The notes beneath the pieces were generated by a model, which worked only from the letters and a program-made list of their open reading frames with translations, was not told the DNA's origin and ran no database searches. The translations under genes and the position numbers were made by a program. From assembly GCA_036924085.1 (NCBI GenBank), contig JAVGWX010000005.1, forward strand, positions 82,078,666 through 82,142,665: 64,000 nucleotides of DNA, given 5' to 3'. The stretch comes from Ariolimax columbianus. Its lineage: Eukaryota > Mollusca > Gastropoda > Stylommatophora > Arionidae. Shown piece by piece: positions 33,815-44,129 of the stretch. Positions within the stretch are counted from its first letter, which is position 1. Each line of letters begins with the position of its first letter.

Positions 33815-34618
33815 TTTATCAGTTATCAATAAAGTGGGACAGTTGTATATTTTACCAGCTATCAGCGCAGTGGGACGGTTATCGTATTTACCAGCTATCA
33901 GCGCAGTGAGACGGTTATCGATTTTACCAGCTATCAGTACAGTGAGGCGGTTATCGATTTTACCAGCTATCAGTACAGTGAGACGGTTATCGATTTTACC
34001 AGCTATCAGTACAGTGAGGCGGTTATCGATTTTACCAGCTATCAGTACAGTGAGACGGTTATCGATTTTACCAGCTATCAGTACAGTGAGACGGTTATCG
34101 ATTTTACCAGCTATCAGTACAGTGAGACGGTTATCGATTTTACCAGCTATCAGTACAGTGAGACGGTTATCGATTTTACCAGCTATCAGTACAGTGAGAC
34201 GGTTATCGATTTTACCAGCTATCGGTACAGTGAAACGGTTATCGATTTTACCAGCTATCAGTACAGTGAGACGGTTATCGATTTTACCAGCTATCAGTAC
34301 AGTGAGACGGTTATCGATTTTACCAGCTATCAGTACAGTGAGACGGTTATCGATTTTACCAGCTATCAGTACAATGAGACGGTTATAGATTGTACCAGCT
34401 ATCGGTACAGTGGTAGAATTGATTACTATTTTAACAAAACATCGTTACAGTAGAAATACACATTGTACAACTTTTCGGTACAAAATAATTTTACACATTT
34501 TATCATTATTGGCACATAAGATTTTATACTTTTTGTACCACTTATCAGAACATAAGATGTGATACATATTAGGCCACTTAACTGAACATATGATTTGATA
34601 CCTGTTATACCACTTATC
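33815..34618. repeat. 36-bp minisatellite, left block, about 20 copies
   Basis: The core unit is TTATCGATTTTACCAGCTAT then CAGTACAGTGAGACGG, very uniform from 33900 to 34390. The plus frame 33834-34388 (184 codons of LSILPAISTVRR) is an artefact of the period being divisible by three. From about 34420 the units decay but keep TACCACTTATC. Confidence 0.95.
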
Positions 34619-34989
34619 GGGACAATGAGACTAACGTCTGGTCAGGCAAAACACACTGATCAAACAATGTTAGCCAGGGTCAGGAGATATATACTCGCCC
34701 AGACCCTTACCTTAACTTCTCGTTCGTCGTCCTGGAAACGGGCTGTTGTCGAGGACAACAGTCTGGCTAACAAGGTGAGGTTCGATGTGATCCCCATAGT
34801 AATGAGTGACACGCAGATGAAACCAAGCATTGCACAACCGCTTGGAAGACCCCTGTCCACTTCATCAGCACGCTCGGGATGTCAAGAAAGCTATTACATT
34901 CTGCCACAAATTCCGTCCCTATCAGGGGGCACAGAAAGGGTTACCAACCCATTGTGGGCATTAGCAAGCAACCAACCAACTAACCAACC
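34619..34989. mobile_element. Unknown insertion in the 36-bp array with an ACCA-rich end
   Basis: A 370-bp non-array segment separates two blocks of the same array. The string ATACCACTTATC occurs directly before it and directly after it, consistent with a target-site duplication, although the array unit contains this string. Its right end is CAACCAACCAACTAACCAAC, like a short microsatellite tail. No RT, transposase or Pol III boxes were recognised. Confidence 0.5.
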
Positions 34990-35205
34990 ATACCACTTAT
35001 CAGAACAGAAGATGTGAGACATGTTATACCACTTATCTGAGCAAATGATTTGATACCGGCTATACCACTTATCTAAACATATGATTTGATACCTGCTAAT
35101 CCACTTATCTGAACATATGATTTGATACCTGCTATACCACGTTTCTGAACAGACAGGTGATTTGATACATGTTATACCACTGATCAGAACAGAAGAAATA
35201 TGTTA
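34990..35205. repeat. 36-bp minisatellite, right block, diverged
   Basis: Units of TATACCACTTATCTGAACAT then ATGATTTGATACCTGC continue the array on the far side of the insertion. Confidence 0.85.
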
Positions 35206-35714
35206 TTGCTTACCAATAATGAAACTTAAATGAGGTAACAGAAAAAGGTAGCTCCATAGTCTTACGATGCCGTCTATGATAAAGTGTAACATACTGTGCT
35301 GTTAAATGCCTCACCTTCCTGTGTGACGGTGTCTGACCAGTTCAATTTGTCAATGACACACCTTTTTAAACGATATATCTGGTATTCGGTTGCAGCTTGG
35401 CAGACTGGTGTATGCTGAGATTGGATAGCGAAGCCGATTTTTTTTTAACCGCGAAAGGCAAGCGCTCTAATTGCTAGGTAGTGAGAACGTGTAATAGAGA
35501 TGTTCATTCATATTTTAACGAGTATCCGTATAGACGAGTTGTTATTCAATCTCAGAATGTGGTTCAAATAATTTAACTGTTAATTAACAATAGTATTTTG
35601 CTACAGGGCCAGGTGAGAAAAATAAAGAGGAGTCAGAAAGCAAACATTAATAATGTGTTACTAACAGAATATGGAGTATTAAGGTTATTATGTGTCTCCT
35701 CCTAGTACTAATCG
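35206..35714. other. No recognised feature
   Basis: Unique-looking AT-rich sequence. Confidence 0.3.
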
Positions 35715-36185
35715 AGATCACCTCTCACGTCAAGGTCAGGTGAGACATAATGACCAAGACCCCCAACTCACCAACAGTCAGAGGAAACATACAGAGCATA
35801 ACCAATTCACGTCGGGGCCAGGTGAGACAAAATGATCAAGACTCCCAATTCACGTCGAGGCGAGGTGAGACAAAATGATCAAGACTCCCAATTCACGTCG
35901 AGGCCAGGTGAGACAAAATGATCAAGACCCCCAATTCACGTCGAGGCCAGGTGAGACAAAATGATCAAGACCCCCAACTCACATCAAGGCCAGGTGAAAC
36001 ATTATGGCCAAGACCCCTACCTCACGTCAAGGCCAAGTGAAACATTTTGGCCAAGAAACCCCAACTCACGTCAAGGCCAGGTGAAATATTATAGCCAAGA
36101 CCCCCACCTAAAGTCAGGGTCAGGTGAAACTTTATGGTCAAGACCCCCAACTCAAGTCAGGGTCAGGTAAAATATATTGATCGAG
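35715..36185 (-). repeat. 43-bp minisatellite, inverted member of the dispersed 42/43-bp family, about 11 copies
   Basis: GGTGAGACAAAATGATCAAG starts at 35821 and 35864, 43 bp apart. Read on the minus strand, units give GGCCATAATGTTTCACCTGG then CCTTGACGTGAG. This matches the units at 16690 and 37250 on the plus strand. The right half is more diverged. Confidence 0.9.
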
Positions 36186-37234
36186 ACTTGAACTTCAAAT
36201 CCACGTCTGGCTCAGACTGTTACTCAAACATGTTAATGGAAGTGGGGATCGACACTGTCAACCCGTAGTGATTATCCTATGACTGCACTAGAACCAGGAT
36301 ATTTCCATGCTCACCTTCCTCAAAAGGACTCAGAATTAAAAAATGAAATGCCGCTACTGCCTGATCGCCATAGTGGTGCTCCAGTAATACATAATATGTT
36401 ACTGTAATCGTGATAACATGTAGTGAATTGCGACTAAACAGTATCTAACATGGTGCTAGCAACTTCATTATGTCAAATCATTTCCATGAAACCACAACTA
36501 CACGGAAACATGGCTCCTGTAAATGGCTCAGTTTCACTTAATGATGAGAATACGAATCAACTGCTAGAACCAGTTCCCATAGAAAATTCGCAATGAGTGA
36601 ACGAATTCTGCATGAGTTGGATTGAGCAACAACAACATAAACCTGTTAAAAGCCGGTCTAGAAGCACGTAGAGAATGACGTGACCTTACCACCGCGCACG
36701 AGAAGCCACGGCCAGAAACGTTGACAGTACCACGAGAGAGGACACCAAATCAGATTAGAAAGACTTTGCGACAATCATTGGACGACATCTGCGTGTGGAG
36801 GCTGCAGCGAGGCGAGATTGCGGTTGTGAGTGGTGCTGGGATTGTTGATGTGGAAGTGAGAGTACAGTTTTAGTAGACTGGTAGGGGATGTGTGGTAGTT
36901 CATGAATGTGTGTAGTTAAGTTGGATGGTTTATTGGTAAGATTGTGTATGTTGTGTCTCAGCTAAATTAGACGGGCGGATGGGCAATTGAAAAAAAAACA
37001 TTTTGCTTCACATTTTGTTGTTGTTCTAAGCCACTAGTAAAAGGTTCTACATTCTTCGCAGCTTTTCTTTGGTAACGAAGTATATTAGCTCTTTTTATTT
37101 GCATATCTGTATAGAAGAAAGAAGCTAAATCCTCCAGGCTGCAGTGCGCTGCTAGGCTTATCAATAGGTTATCGCAGAGTCGATACTCACCTTATTGGCC
37201 AGTTAACATAGCAAGTTTCTAAGTGCAGAGCATG
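36186..37234. other. No recognised feature
   Basis: Unique-looking sequence. I looked for splice-flanked frames and element ends and found none I can support. Confidence 0.3.
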
Positions 37235-37500
37235 GACGTAAGGCGGGGTCTTGGTCAACATATTTCTCCTGATAATGATGTGAGGTGAGGATCTGGTCAC
37301 TATGTTGCTCCTAATATCGATGTGAGGTGAGGTACTGGTCACTATGTTGCTCCTGATATCGATGTGAGGTGAGGTCCTGGTCACTATGTTACTCCTGATA
37401 TCGATGTAAGGAGAGGTCCTGGTCACTATGTTGCTCCTGATATCGATGTAAGAAGAGGTCCTGGTCACTATGTTACTCCTGTTATTGATGGGATAGTCTT
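37235..37500 (+). repeat. 42-bp minisatellite, plus-oriented member of the dispersed family, about 6 copies
   Basis: The unit is GGTCACTATGTTGCTCCTGA then TATCGATGTGAGGTGAGGTC, with a 42-bp period. A minus frame of 123 codons through it is an artefact. Confidence 0.92.
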
Positions 37501-37599
37501 TGTAATTATGTTGCACATGACTTTGACTTGATTTTGAATTTTGGTCAGCAAGATTCAACGCAAATGGACCAACATATTGACGAGATACGGCATGCTACA

Positions 37600-38225
37600 A
37601 AATACTTACCATAAAGAGCAAAGGACTAACATATTAAAGAGAAAACGGAAAGGGAGATTCAAAATATTGACGACGAAGAGGAAAGGACAATAATTATGAG
37701 AATGACGATAATCGAAAACATTGAGGATAACTAAGAAAGGACGAAATATTTGACGAGAAAGAAGGAAAGGGCATACATATTAATGAGATGGGGAATGATC
37801 ATTAATGTTGACGATCAAGAGAAAGGGACAATAATAGCAATGAGAAAGACGATGATAGTAAGTATTGACGATGGAGAAAATGGATCAAAATATAAACTTA
37901 GATATTAATGAGAACGAGATGATCACAAATATTGACAATAGGAAGCGACCAAAATATGAACTTATATATTAATGAGAACGAGATGGTCACAATTATTGAC
38001 AATAGGAAGCGACCAAAATATGAACTTATATATTAATGAGAACGAGATGGTCACAAATATTGACAATAGGAAGCGACCAAAATATGAACTTATATATTAA
38101 TGAGAACTAGATGGTCACAAATATTGACAATAGGAAGCGACCAAAATATGAACTTATATATTAATGAGAACGAGATGATCACAAATATTGACAATAGGAA
38201 GGGACCAAAATATTGACGAGAAGCA
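37600..38225. repeat. 64-bp minisatellite (5 regular copies from about 37880) with a degenerate left margin
   Basis: The unit starts AATAGGAAGCGACCAAAATA and includes TATATATTAATGAGAACGAG, with nearly identical copies. The left margin (37600-37880) and the stretch to 38520 hold related but irregular A-rich units with AAATATTGACGA and AAAGAGGAAAGG words. Confidence 0.88.
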
Positions 38226-38917
38226 TAACAGATTGAAAGAATCATGCGAACGAGGATTGACCAAAATACTAATTATTAATTAAAAAATGGGATGATTCAA
38301 AACATTGACTAGAAAGAGGAAAAAATAAAAATATTGATGAAAAAAAGTAATGACGAAAATATTAACGATAAAGAGGGAAAGATCGACATATTAACGATAA
38401 AGAGCAAAATATTCACTAGAAAGAGGAAGGACCAAAATATTAATGAGCTTGAGGATGATCCAAAAATAGTTAGGGTCAACATATTAACCAACAGTATTCA
38501 CAATGCAGAAGATTTTCAAACTTAAATATAAGAATCAAGAAAATTAGGCTCATAAACAACGCAATTACAAAGACATTTGACCTTATTTCGTTAAAGAAAC
38601 AACTGTAACAGTTCCCGCCGGAGCAAGGGGAGTTTAGGATGCCTGAACATGTTAAAGCTTAAAGCTACCTGAATGCATGTCAAGGTCACTCACCATCTCA
38701 GCAAAGGAGAACAGAGTTTGGTTAAGGAATGTGGACAGATAGAAACTGACCACTGGCCTTCTGATTTTGGTAGGGGGAGATTGATTGACAGACGAAATTG
38801 GCAGCAGGGCTTGCTGCGAGAGAATGAATGACAGGTGGGCAAAGTGTTTCGTTCCAATTGGGATTGAAGATGACCATACCTGAGATCGATTGGTCAAGCT
38901 CTGGCCTTGCTTGAGGA

Positions 38918-38924
38918 TATATAA
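38918..38924 (+). promoter_or_regulatory. TATA box in the solo LTR
   Basis: TATATAA in GGATATATAACTCGAG lies 315 bp into the LTR, followed about 30 bp on by CTCGAGGCTGGAGAG where a start site would be expected. Confidence 0.6.
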
Positions 38925-39411
38925 CTCGAGACAAAGTTTAGCTCGAGGCTGGAGAGAGAGTGAAGCTGTTTGGAGAGTGAGAGAGAGAGAGAGACTGAAT
39001 GTAGATAGTGTGTTTAACTCACCGACTTTAGATAGAGGAGCGATTGATAGACGGTTGGACGAATGTTTAGTGATAGAACAGGATCGCTCAAATAGGTGTG
39101 TGAGTTTTGCATTAATGGATAATCTGAAAGTGTGTTTGTAAGCAAGGACACATTGTGAACGAGTTATGTCGAGATCGCCCGCCTGAGGGGATTTCAGTGA
39201 GGAAGAGTATTTGATAAGGTGTGTTGAAGACGCAGTTAAGGCGATGTGTGTGTGATGTAATTGCAAGGCAATAGAACTGGGTTTTTAGATAGTTGGGAAT
39301 TCCATCAATAGCTAATGCTTACAATTCCCGTTTTAGTTGAATGTTTAGTTAAGATATGTATTATATTGTGTTTGTAATTTCTCTACTCATTGTATGATAT
39401 GAGTATGATAT

Positions 39412-39417
39412 AATAAA
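39412..39417 (+). promoter_or_regulatory. Polyadenylation signal in the solo LTR
   Basis: AATAAA about 490 bp downstream of the TATA box and 106 bp before the LTR end would mark the R/U5 side. Confidence 0.6.
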
Positions 39418-39523
39418 TATGCCACCTGCTGTTTGATATGTCATTTACTGAGTATGGTCATGATGATGTGGATGAGTGTGAGAATGTTCTAAGTTCGATC
39501 ACGGCAGCAGAGGGTCTGCTACA

Positions 39524-39860
39524 CAACAAAGCAATCTTCAGAAAAACGCCACACAATAGCAACGGAAGTAGCAGGGACACTCGTGGATCATTCCTGTCTC
39601 ATTGTAAACGAGTGTGTTCTTTTCAAGTTCAAACCAACAGCTCGTCCCAGTCAAGACCTACCACTCTGTCAGACACAAGCAGTCTCAAAGTGTACACTGC
39701 CATCGTGGATGAAGTGTTAGAGACTTTTTTGCAGTGGGTTTCAGGGTTGATGTTTTTTTTATTGGTGTATGAGAAAGTTAGGGGAAGGGTTTACGCGCAA
39801 GGCACATATCACGGCAACAAAGTTTTGATCTTAAAAAATTAAATCCTTGTCGTGACAAAG
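39524..39860. other. Flank of the solo LTR; no recognised gene
   Basis: A plus frame (39438-39842, 134 codons) starts inside the LTR and crosses its 3' end, which argues against a host gene. No motif is recognised in the part outside the LTR. Confidence 0.4.
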
Positions 39861-40425
39861 TCAGTATCACCACAAACAAGGCCCCCAATATTCTCAAATA
39901 CAATCCCTACTATCACAAACAATTTTCTTGCTACGAAAATAACATTTCTTACCATGGCTAACAAACAATAACATTATTTTGTCTTGCAAAGTCTTAATTA
40001 TACTTAAAAAATAAGCATCTTGCATAATAAACAAATTTGCTATAATGCCTAACAGAGTCATTGCAATAACAAATAAAAGTTGTTATCGTTGTTAACAAAC
40101 ACAAGTTGGTTATCGTTACTAACAGACAAAATTTGGTTATCGTGACAAACATACAAAAGATAGTTATTGTGACAAGCAGACAGAAATTGGTTATCGTAAA
40201 CAAAGGAGACAAAAGTTTGTTATCGTTACAAACAGACAAATGTTGGCTATAGTGCCAAACAGACCTAAAGTTGGTTATCGTGACAAACAGATACAAGTTG
40301 GTTATCGTGACAACCAGACAAAAGTTGGTTAACGTGACAAACAGACAAAAGTTGGTTATCGTGACAAACAGACAAAAGGTATGGATTGTGACAAACAGAC
40401 AAAATAAAGAAAACCTTATAATGAC
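39861..40425. repeat. Composite satellite, part 1: about 27-bp units
   Basis: Units of GTTGGTTATCGTGACAAACA then GACAAAA are clear from about 40100. Left of that they are strongly diverged (from about 39861). Confidence 0.85.
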
Positions 40426-40915
40426 TGACAAACACAGATTTCATCATGACTAACAAACATAACCTTATCATGAATAACAAACAAAACCTTATCATGACTG
40501 ACAAATAACGACTGTATCGTGACTAACAAATAAAACCGTATCATGACAGACAAACAAAGACTGGATCATGACTAACAAACAAAACCTTTTTATGACTAAC
40601 AAAAAAAACCTTATCATGACTAACAAACAAAACCTTATCATGACTAACAAAAAAAACATTATCACGACTAACAAACAAAACTTTATCATGACTAACAAAT
40701 AAAACCGTATCATGACTCACAACCAAAACCTTATCATGATTAACAAATAAAACCTTATCATGACTAATAAGCAGACTTTTTCAAGACTAACAAACAAGGA
40801 CTGCATCGTGACTTACAAACAAGGACTGTATCATGACTAACAAACAACGACTTCATCATGACTAACAAAAACGGACTGTATCATGACTAACAAATAATAA
40901 CGGCTATTGAATGCC
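40426..40915. repeat. Composite satellite, part 2: about 24-bp units
   Basis: Units of ACCTTATCATGACTAACAAA then CAAA. They share the TTATC-TGACTAACAA core with the blocks on both sides. Confidence 0.9.
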
Positions 40916-43675
40916 TTATCTTGGAGAAGAAAGTCCTTATCGTGACTAACAATGTCCTTATCGTGACTAACAATGTCCTTATCGTGACTAACAATGTCCT
41001 TATCGTGACCAACAACGTCCTTAACGTGACTAACAATGTCCTTATCGTGACTAACAACGTCCTTATCGTGACTAACAATGTCCTTATCGTGACTAACAAT
41101 GTCCTTATCGTGACTAACAATGTCCTTATCGTGACTAACTATGTCATTATCGTGACTAATAACGTCCGTATCGTGACAAACAATGTCCTAATGACAAACA
41201 ATGTCCTTATCGAGACTAACAATGTCCTTATCGTGACTAACAATGTCCTTAACGAGACTAACAATGTCCTTATCGAGAATAACAATGTCCTTATCGTGAC
41301 TAACAATGTCCTTATCGAGACTAACAATGTCCTTATCGTGACTAACAATGTCCTTATCGTGACTAACAATTTCCTTATCGTGACTAACAATGTCCTTATC
41401 GTGACTAACAACGTCCTTATCGTGACTAACAATTTCCTTATCGTGACTAACAATGTCTTTATCGAAACTAACAATGTCCTTATCGAGAATAACATTGTCC
41501 ATATCGTGTCTAACAATTTCTTAATCGAGACTAACAATGTCCTTATCGAGACTAACAATGTCTTAATCGAGACTAACAATGTCCTTATCGTGATTAACAA
41601 TGTCCTTATCGTGACTAACAATGCCCTTATCGTGCCTAACAATGTCCGCATCGTGACTAACAATGTTCTTATCGTGACTAACAATGTCCTTATCGTGACT
41701 AACAATGTCCTTATCGAGACTAACAATGTCCTTATCGTGACTAACAATGTCCTTATCGTGACTAACAATGCCCTTATCGTGACTAAAAATGTCCTCATTG
41801 TGACTAAAAAAGTCCTTATTGTGACTAACAACGTCCTTATCATGACTAACAATGTCCTTATCGTGACTAACAATGTCCTTATCGAGACTAACAATGTCCT
41901 TATCGTGACTAAGAATGTCCTTATCGTGACTAACAATGCCCTTATCGTGCCTAACAATGTCCGCATCGTGACTAACAATGTTCTTATCGTGACTAACAAT
42001 GTCCTTATCGTGACTAACAGCGTTTTATCCAGACTAACAATGTCCTTATCGTGACTAACAATGTCCTTATCGTGACTAACAATGTTTTATCGAGACTAAC
42101 AATGTCCGTATCGTGACTAACAATGTCTTTACCGTGACTAACAATGTCCTTATCGAGACTAACAATGTCCTTATCGTGACTAACAATGTCTTAATTGAGA
42201 ATAATAATGTCCTTATCGAGACTAACAATGTCCTTATCGAGACTAACAGCGTTTTATCCAGACTAACAATGTCTTTATCGTGACTAACAATGTCCTTATC
42301 GTGACTAACAATGTCTAATCGAGACTAACATTGTCCGTATCGTGACTAACAATGTCCTTATCGAGACTAACAATGTCCTTATCGTGACTAACAATGTCTT
42401 AATCGAGACTAACAATGTCTTTATCGTGACTAACAACGTCTTTATCGTAACTAACAATGTCCTTATCGTGACTAACAATGTCCTTATCGTGACTAACAAT
42501 GTCCTTATCGTGACTAACTATGTCCTTATCGTGACTAACAATGTTCTTATCGAGACTAGCAATGTCCTTATCGTGACTAACAATGTCCTTATCGTGACTA
42601 AAAATGTCCTTATCGTGACAAATAATGTTCTTATCGAGACTAACAATGTCCTTATCGTGAATAGCAATGTCTTAATCGAGACTAATACTGTCCTTATCGA
42701 GACTAATAATGTCCTTATCGAGACTAACAATGTCCTTATCGTCACTTAGAATGTCTTAATCGAGACTAACAAAGTCCTCATCGTGACTAACAACGTCCTA
42801 ATCGAGACTAACAATCTCCTTATCTACACTAACAATGTCCTTATCGTGACTAACAATGTCCTTATCGTGACCAACAATGTCCTTATCGAGACTAACAATG
42901 TCCCTAGCGTGACTAACAATTTCTTAATCGAGACTTACAATGTCCTTATCGAGACTAACAATGTCTTAATAGAGATTAACAATGTCCTTATTGTGACTAA
43001 CAATGTCCTTATCGCGACTAACAAAGTGCTTATCGTGACTAACAATGTCCTTATCGTGCCTAACAATGTCCTTATCGTGACTAACAATGTCCTTATCATG
43101 CCTAACAATTTCCGCATTGTGACTAACAATGTCCTTATCGTGACTAACAAAGTCCTTATCGTGACTAACAATGTCCTTATCGTGACTAACAATCGCCTTA
43201 TCGTGCCTAACAATGTCCTTATTGTGACTAACAAAGTCCTTATCGTGACTAACAATGTCCTTATCGTGACTAACAATGTTCTCATCGTGACTAACAAAGT
43301 TCTTATCGTGACTTACAAGTGCCGTATCGTGACTATCAAAGCCCTTATCGTGTCTAACAATTTCCTTATCGTGACTAACAATGTCCTCATCGTGACTAAC
43401 AAATGTCCTCATCGTAACTAACATTGTCCTTATCGTGAATAACAATGTCCTTATCGTGACTAACAAAGTCCTTATCGTGACTAACAATGTCGTCATTGTG
43501 ACTAACAAAGTCCTTATTGTGATTAACAATGTCCTTATCGTGATTAGCAAAGTCCTTATCGTGACTAACAATGTCGTCATTGTGACTAACAAAGTCCTTA
43601 TTGTGATTAACAATGTCCTTATCGTGACTAACAATGTTCTTATCGTGACTAACAATGTCTTATCGTGACTAGAAC
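40916..43675. repeat. Composite satellite, part 3: 21-bp units, about 130 copies, 2.75 kb
   Basis: The unit is TGTCCTTATCGTGACTAACA plus one A. Main variants are GAGACT for GTGACT and GTCTTAATC for GTCCTTATC. The 21-bp period keeps plus frames open for long stretches (377, 135 and 212 codons of VLIVTNN) and minus frames too. Occasional 20-bp or 19-bp units break them. It is the largest array in the window. Confidence 0.97.
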
Positions 43676-43949
43676 AAAATATGATTTCCAGTAGAAAGTC
43701 AATTGTGAGTGCTTTACTCATTGGCATGGCTACATATATTATTAGAGCTACAATTATTTTTAAGGCTAAAGTTATTCCAAAAGGCTACAGCCCTTGTCTA
43801 GCTCATAGTTCTATAAAGAATCCATAATAGTACTACAAATTGTCTGATTCAAAAATTGAGAAGTTCAAGGTCTAATTGCACACAAAAACTTGGCCGTTAT
43901 AATAAAATCAATGAGGATTATATAGTCACAGATGAACGCTACTTGCACG
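43676..43949. other. No recognised feature
   Basis: Unique-looking sequence between the satellite and a CA repeat. Confidence 0.3.
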
Positions 43950-44095
43950 TACACACACACACACACACATATATACATACACATGAGTGTTCACATATGC
44001 ATGTGGTGTGATAGAGAGTTGTTTTGTTTATATCAGAATTAACTCACTCGCTCTCTCGCTCTCACACACACACACACATACACACACAACTGTTA
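43950..44095. repeat. Two (CA)n microsatellites
   Basis: CA runs at about 43950-43969 and 44063-44089, separated by unique sequence. Confidence 0.9.
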
Positions 44096-44129
44096 TTAGG
44101 AGAGACGTTTTCTCGTGTATTTCAGGATC

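Larger units (their letters stand above)
38604..39523 (+). mobile_element. Solo LTR of an LTR retrotransposon, 920 bp
   Basis: It starts TGTAACAG and ends TGCTACA, so the termini are near-perfect inverted repeats with TG...CA ends. CAAC occurs directly on both sides (38600-38603 and 39524-39527), a 4-bp target-site duplication. Inside are a TATA box and an AATAAA in the right order and orientation for U3-R-U5. No primer-binding site or gag/pol coding follows, so this is a solo LTR. The duplication length and layout fit a Ty3/gypsy-type element but do not prove it. Minus frame 38652-39266 inside it is not a gene. Confidence 0.75.

Noticed and set aside
33834..34388. 184-codon LSILPAISTVRR repeat protein
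   Set aside because: 36-bp minisatellite. Diverged flanking units lose the frame, with no sign of selection on it.
38652..39266. 204-codon minus frame
   Set aside because: It lies antisense inside the solo LTR and has no motif.
39438..39842. 134-codon plus frame
   Set aside because: It starts within the LTR end and crosses its boundary, so it is probably a chance frame.
40921..42054. 377-codon plus frame of VLIVTNN repeats
   Set aside because: Product of the 21-bp period. Minus frames are open over the same DNA, and the frame breaks wherever a unit loses a base.
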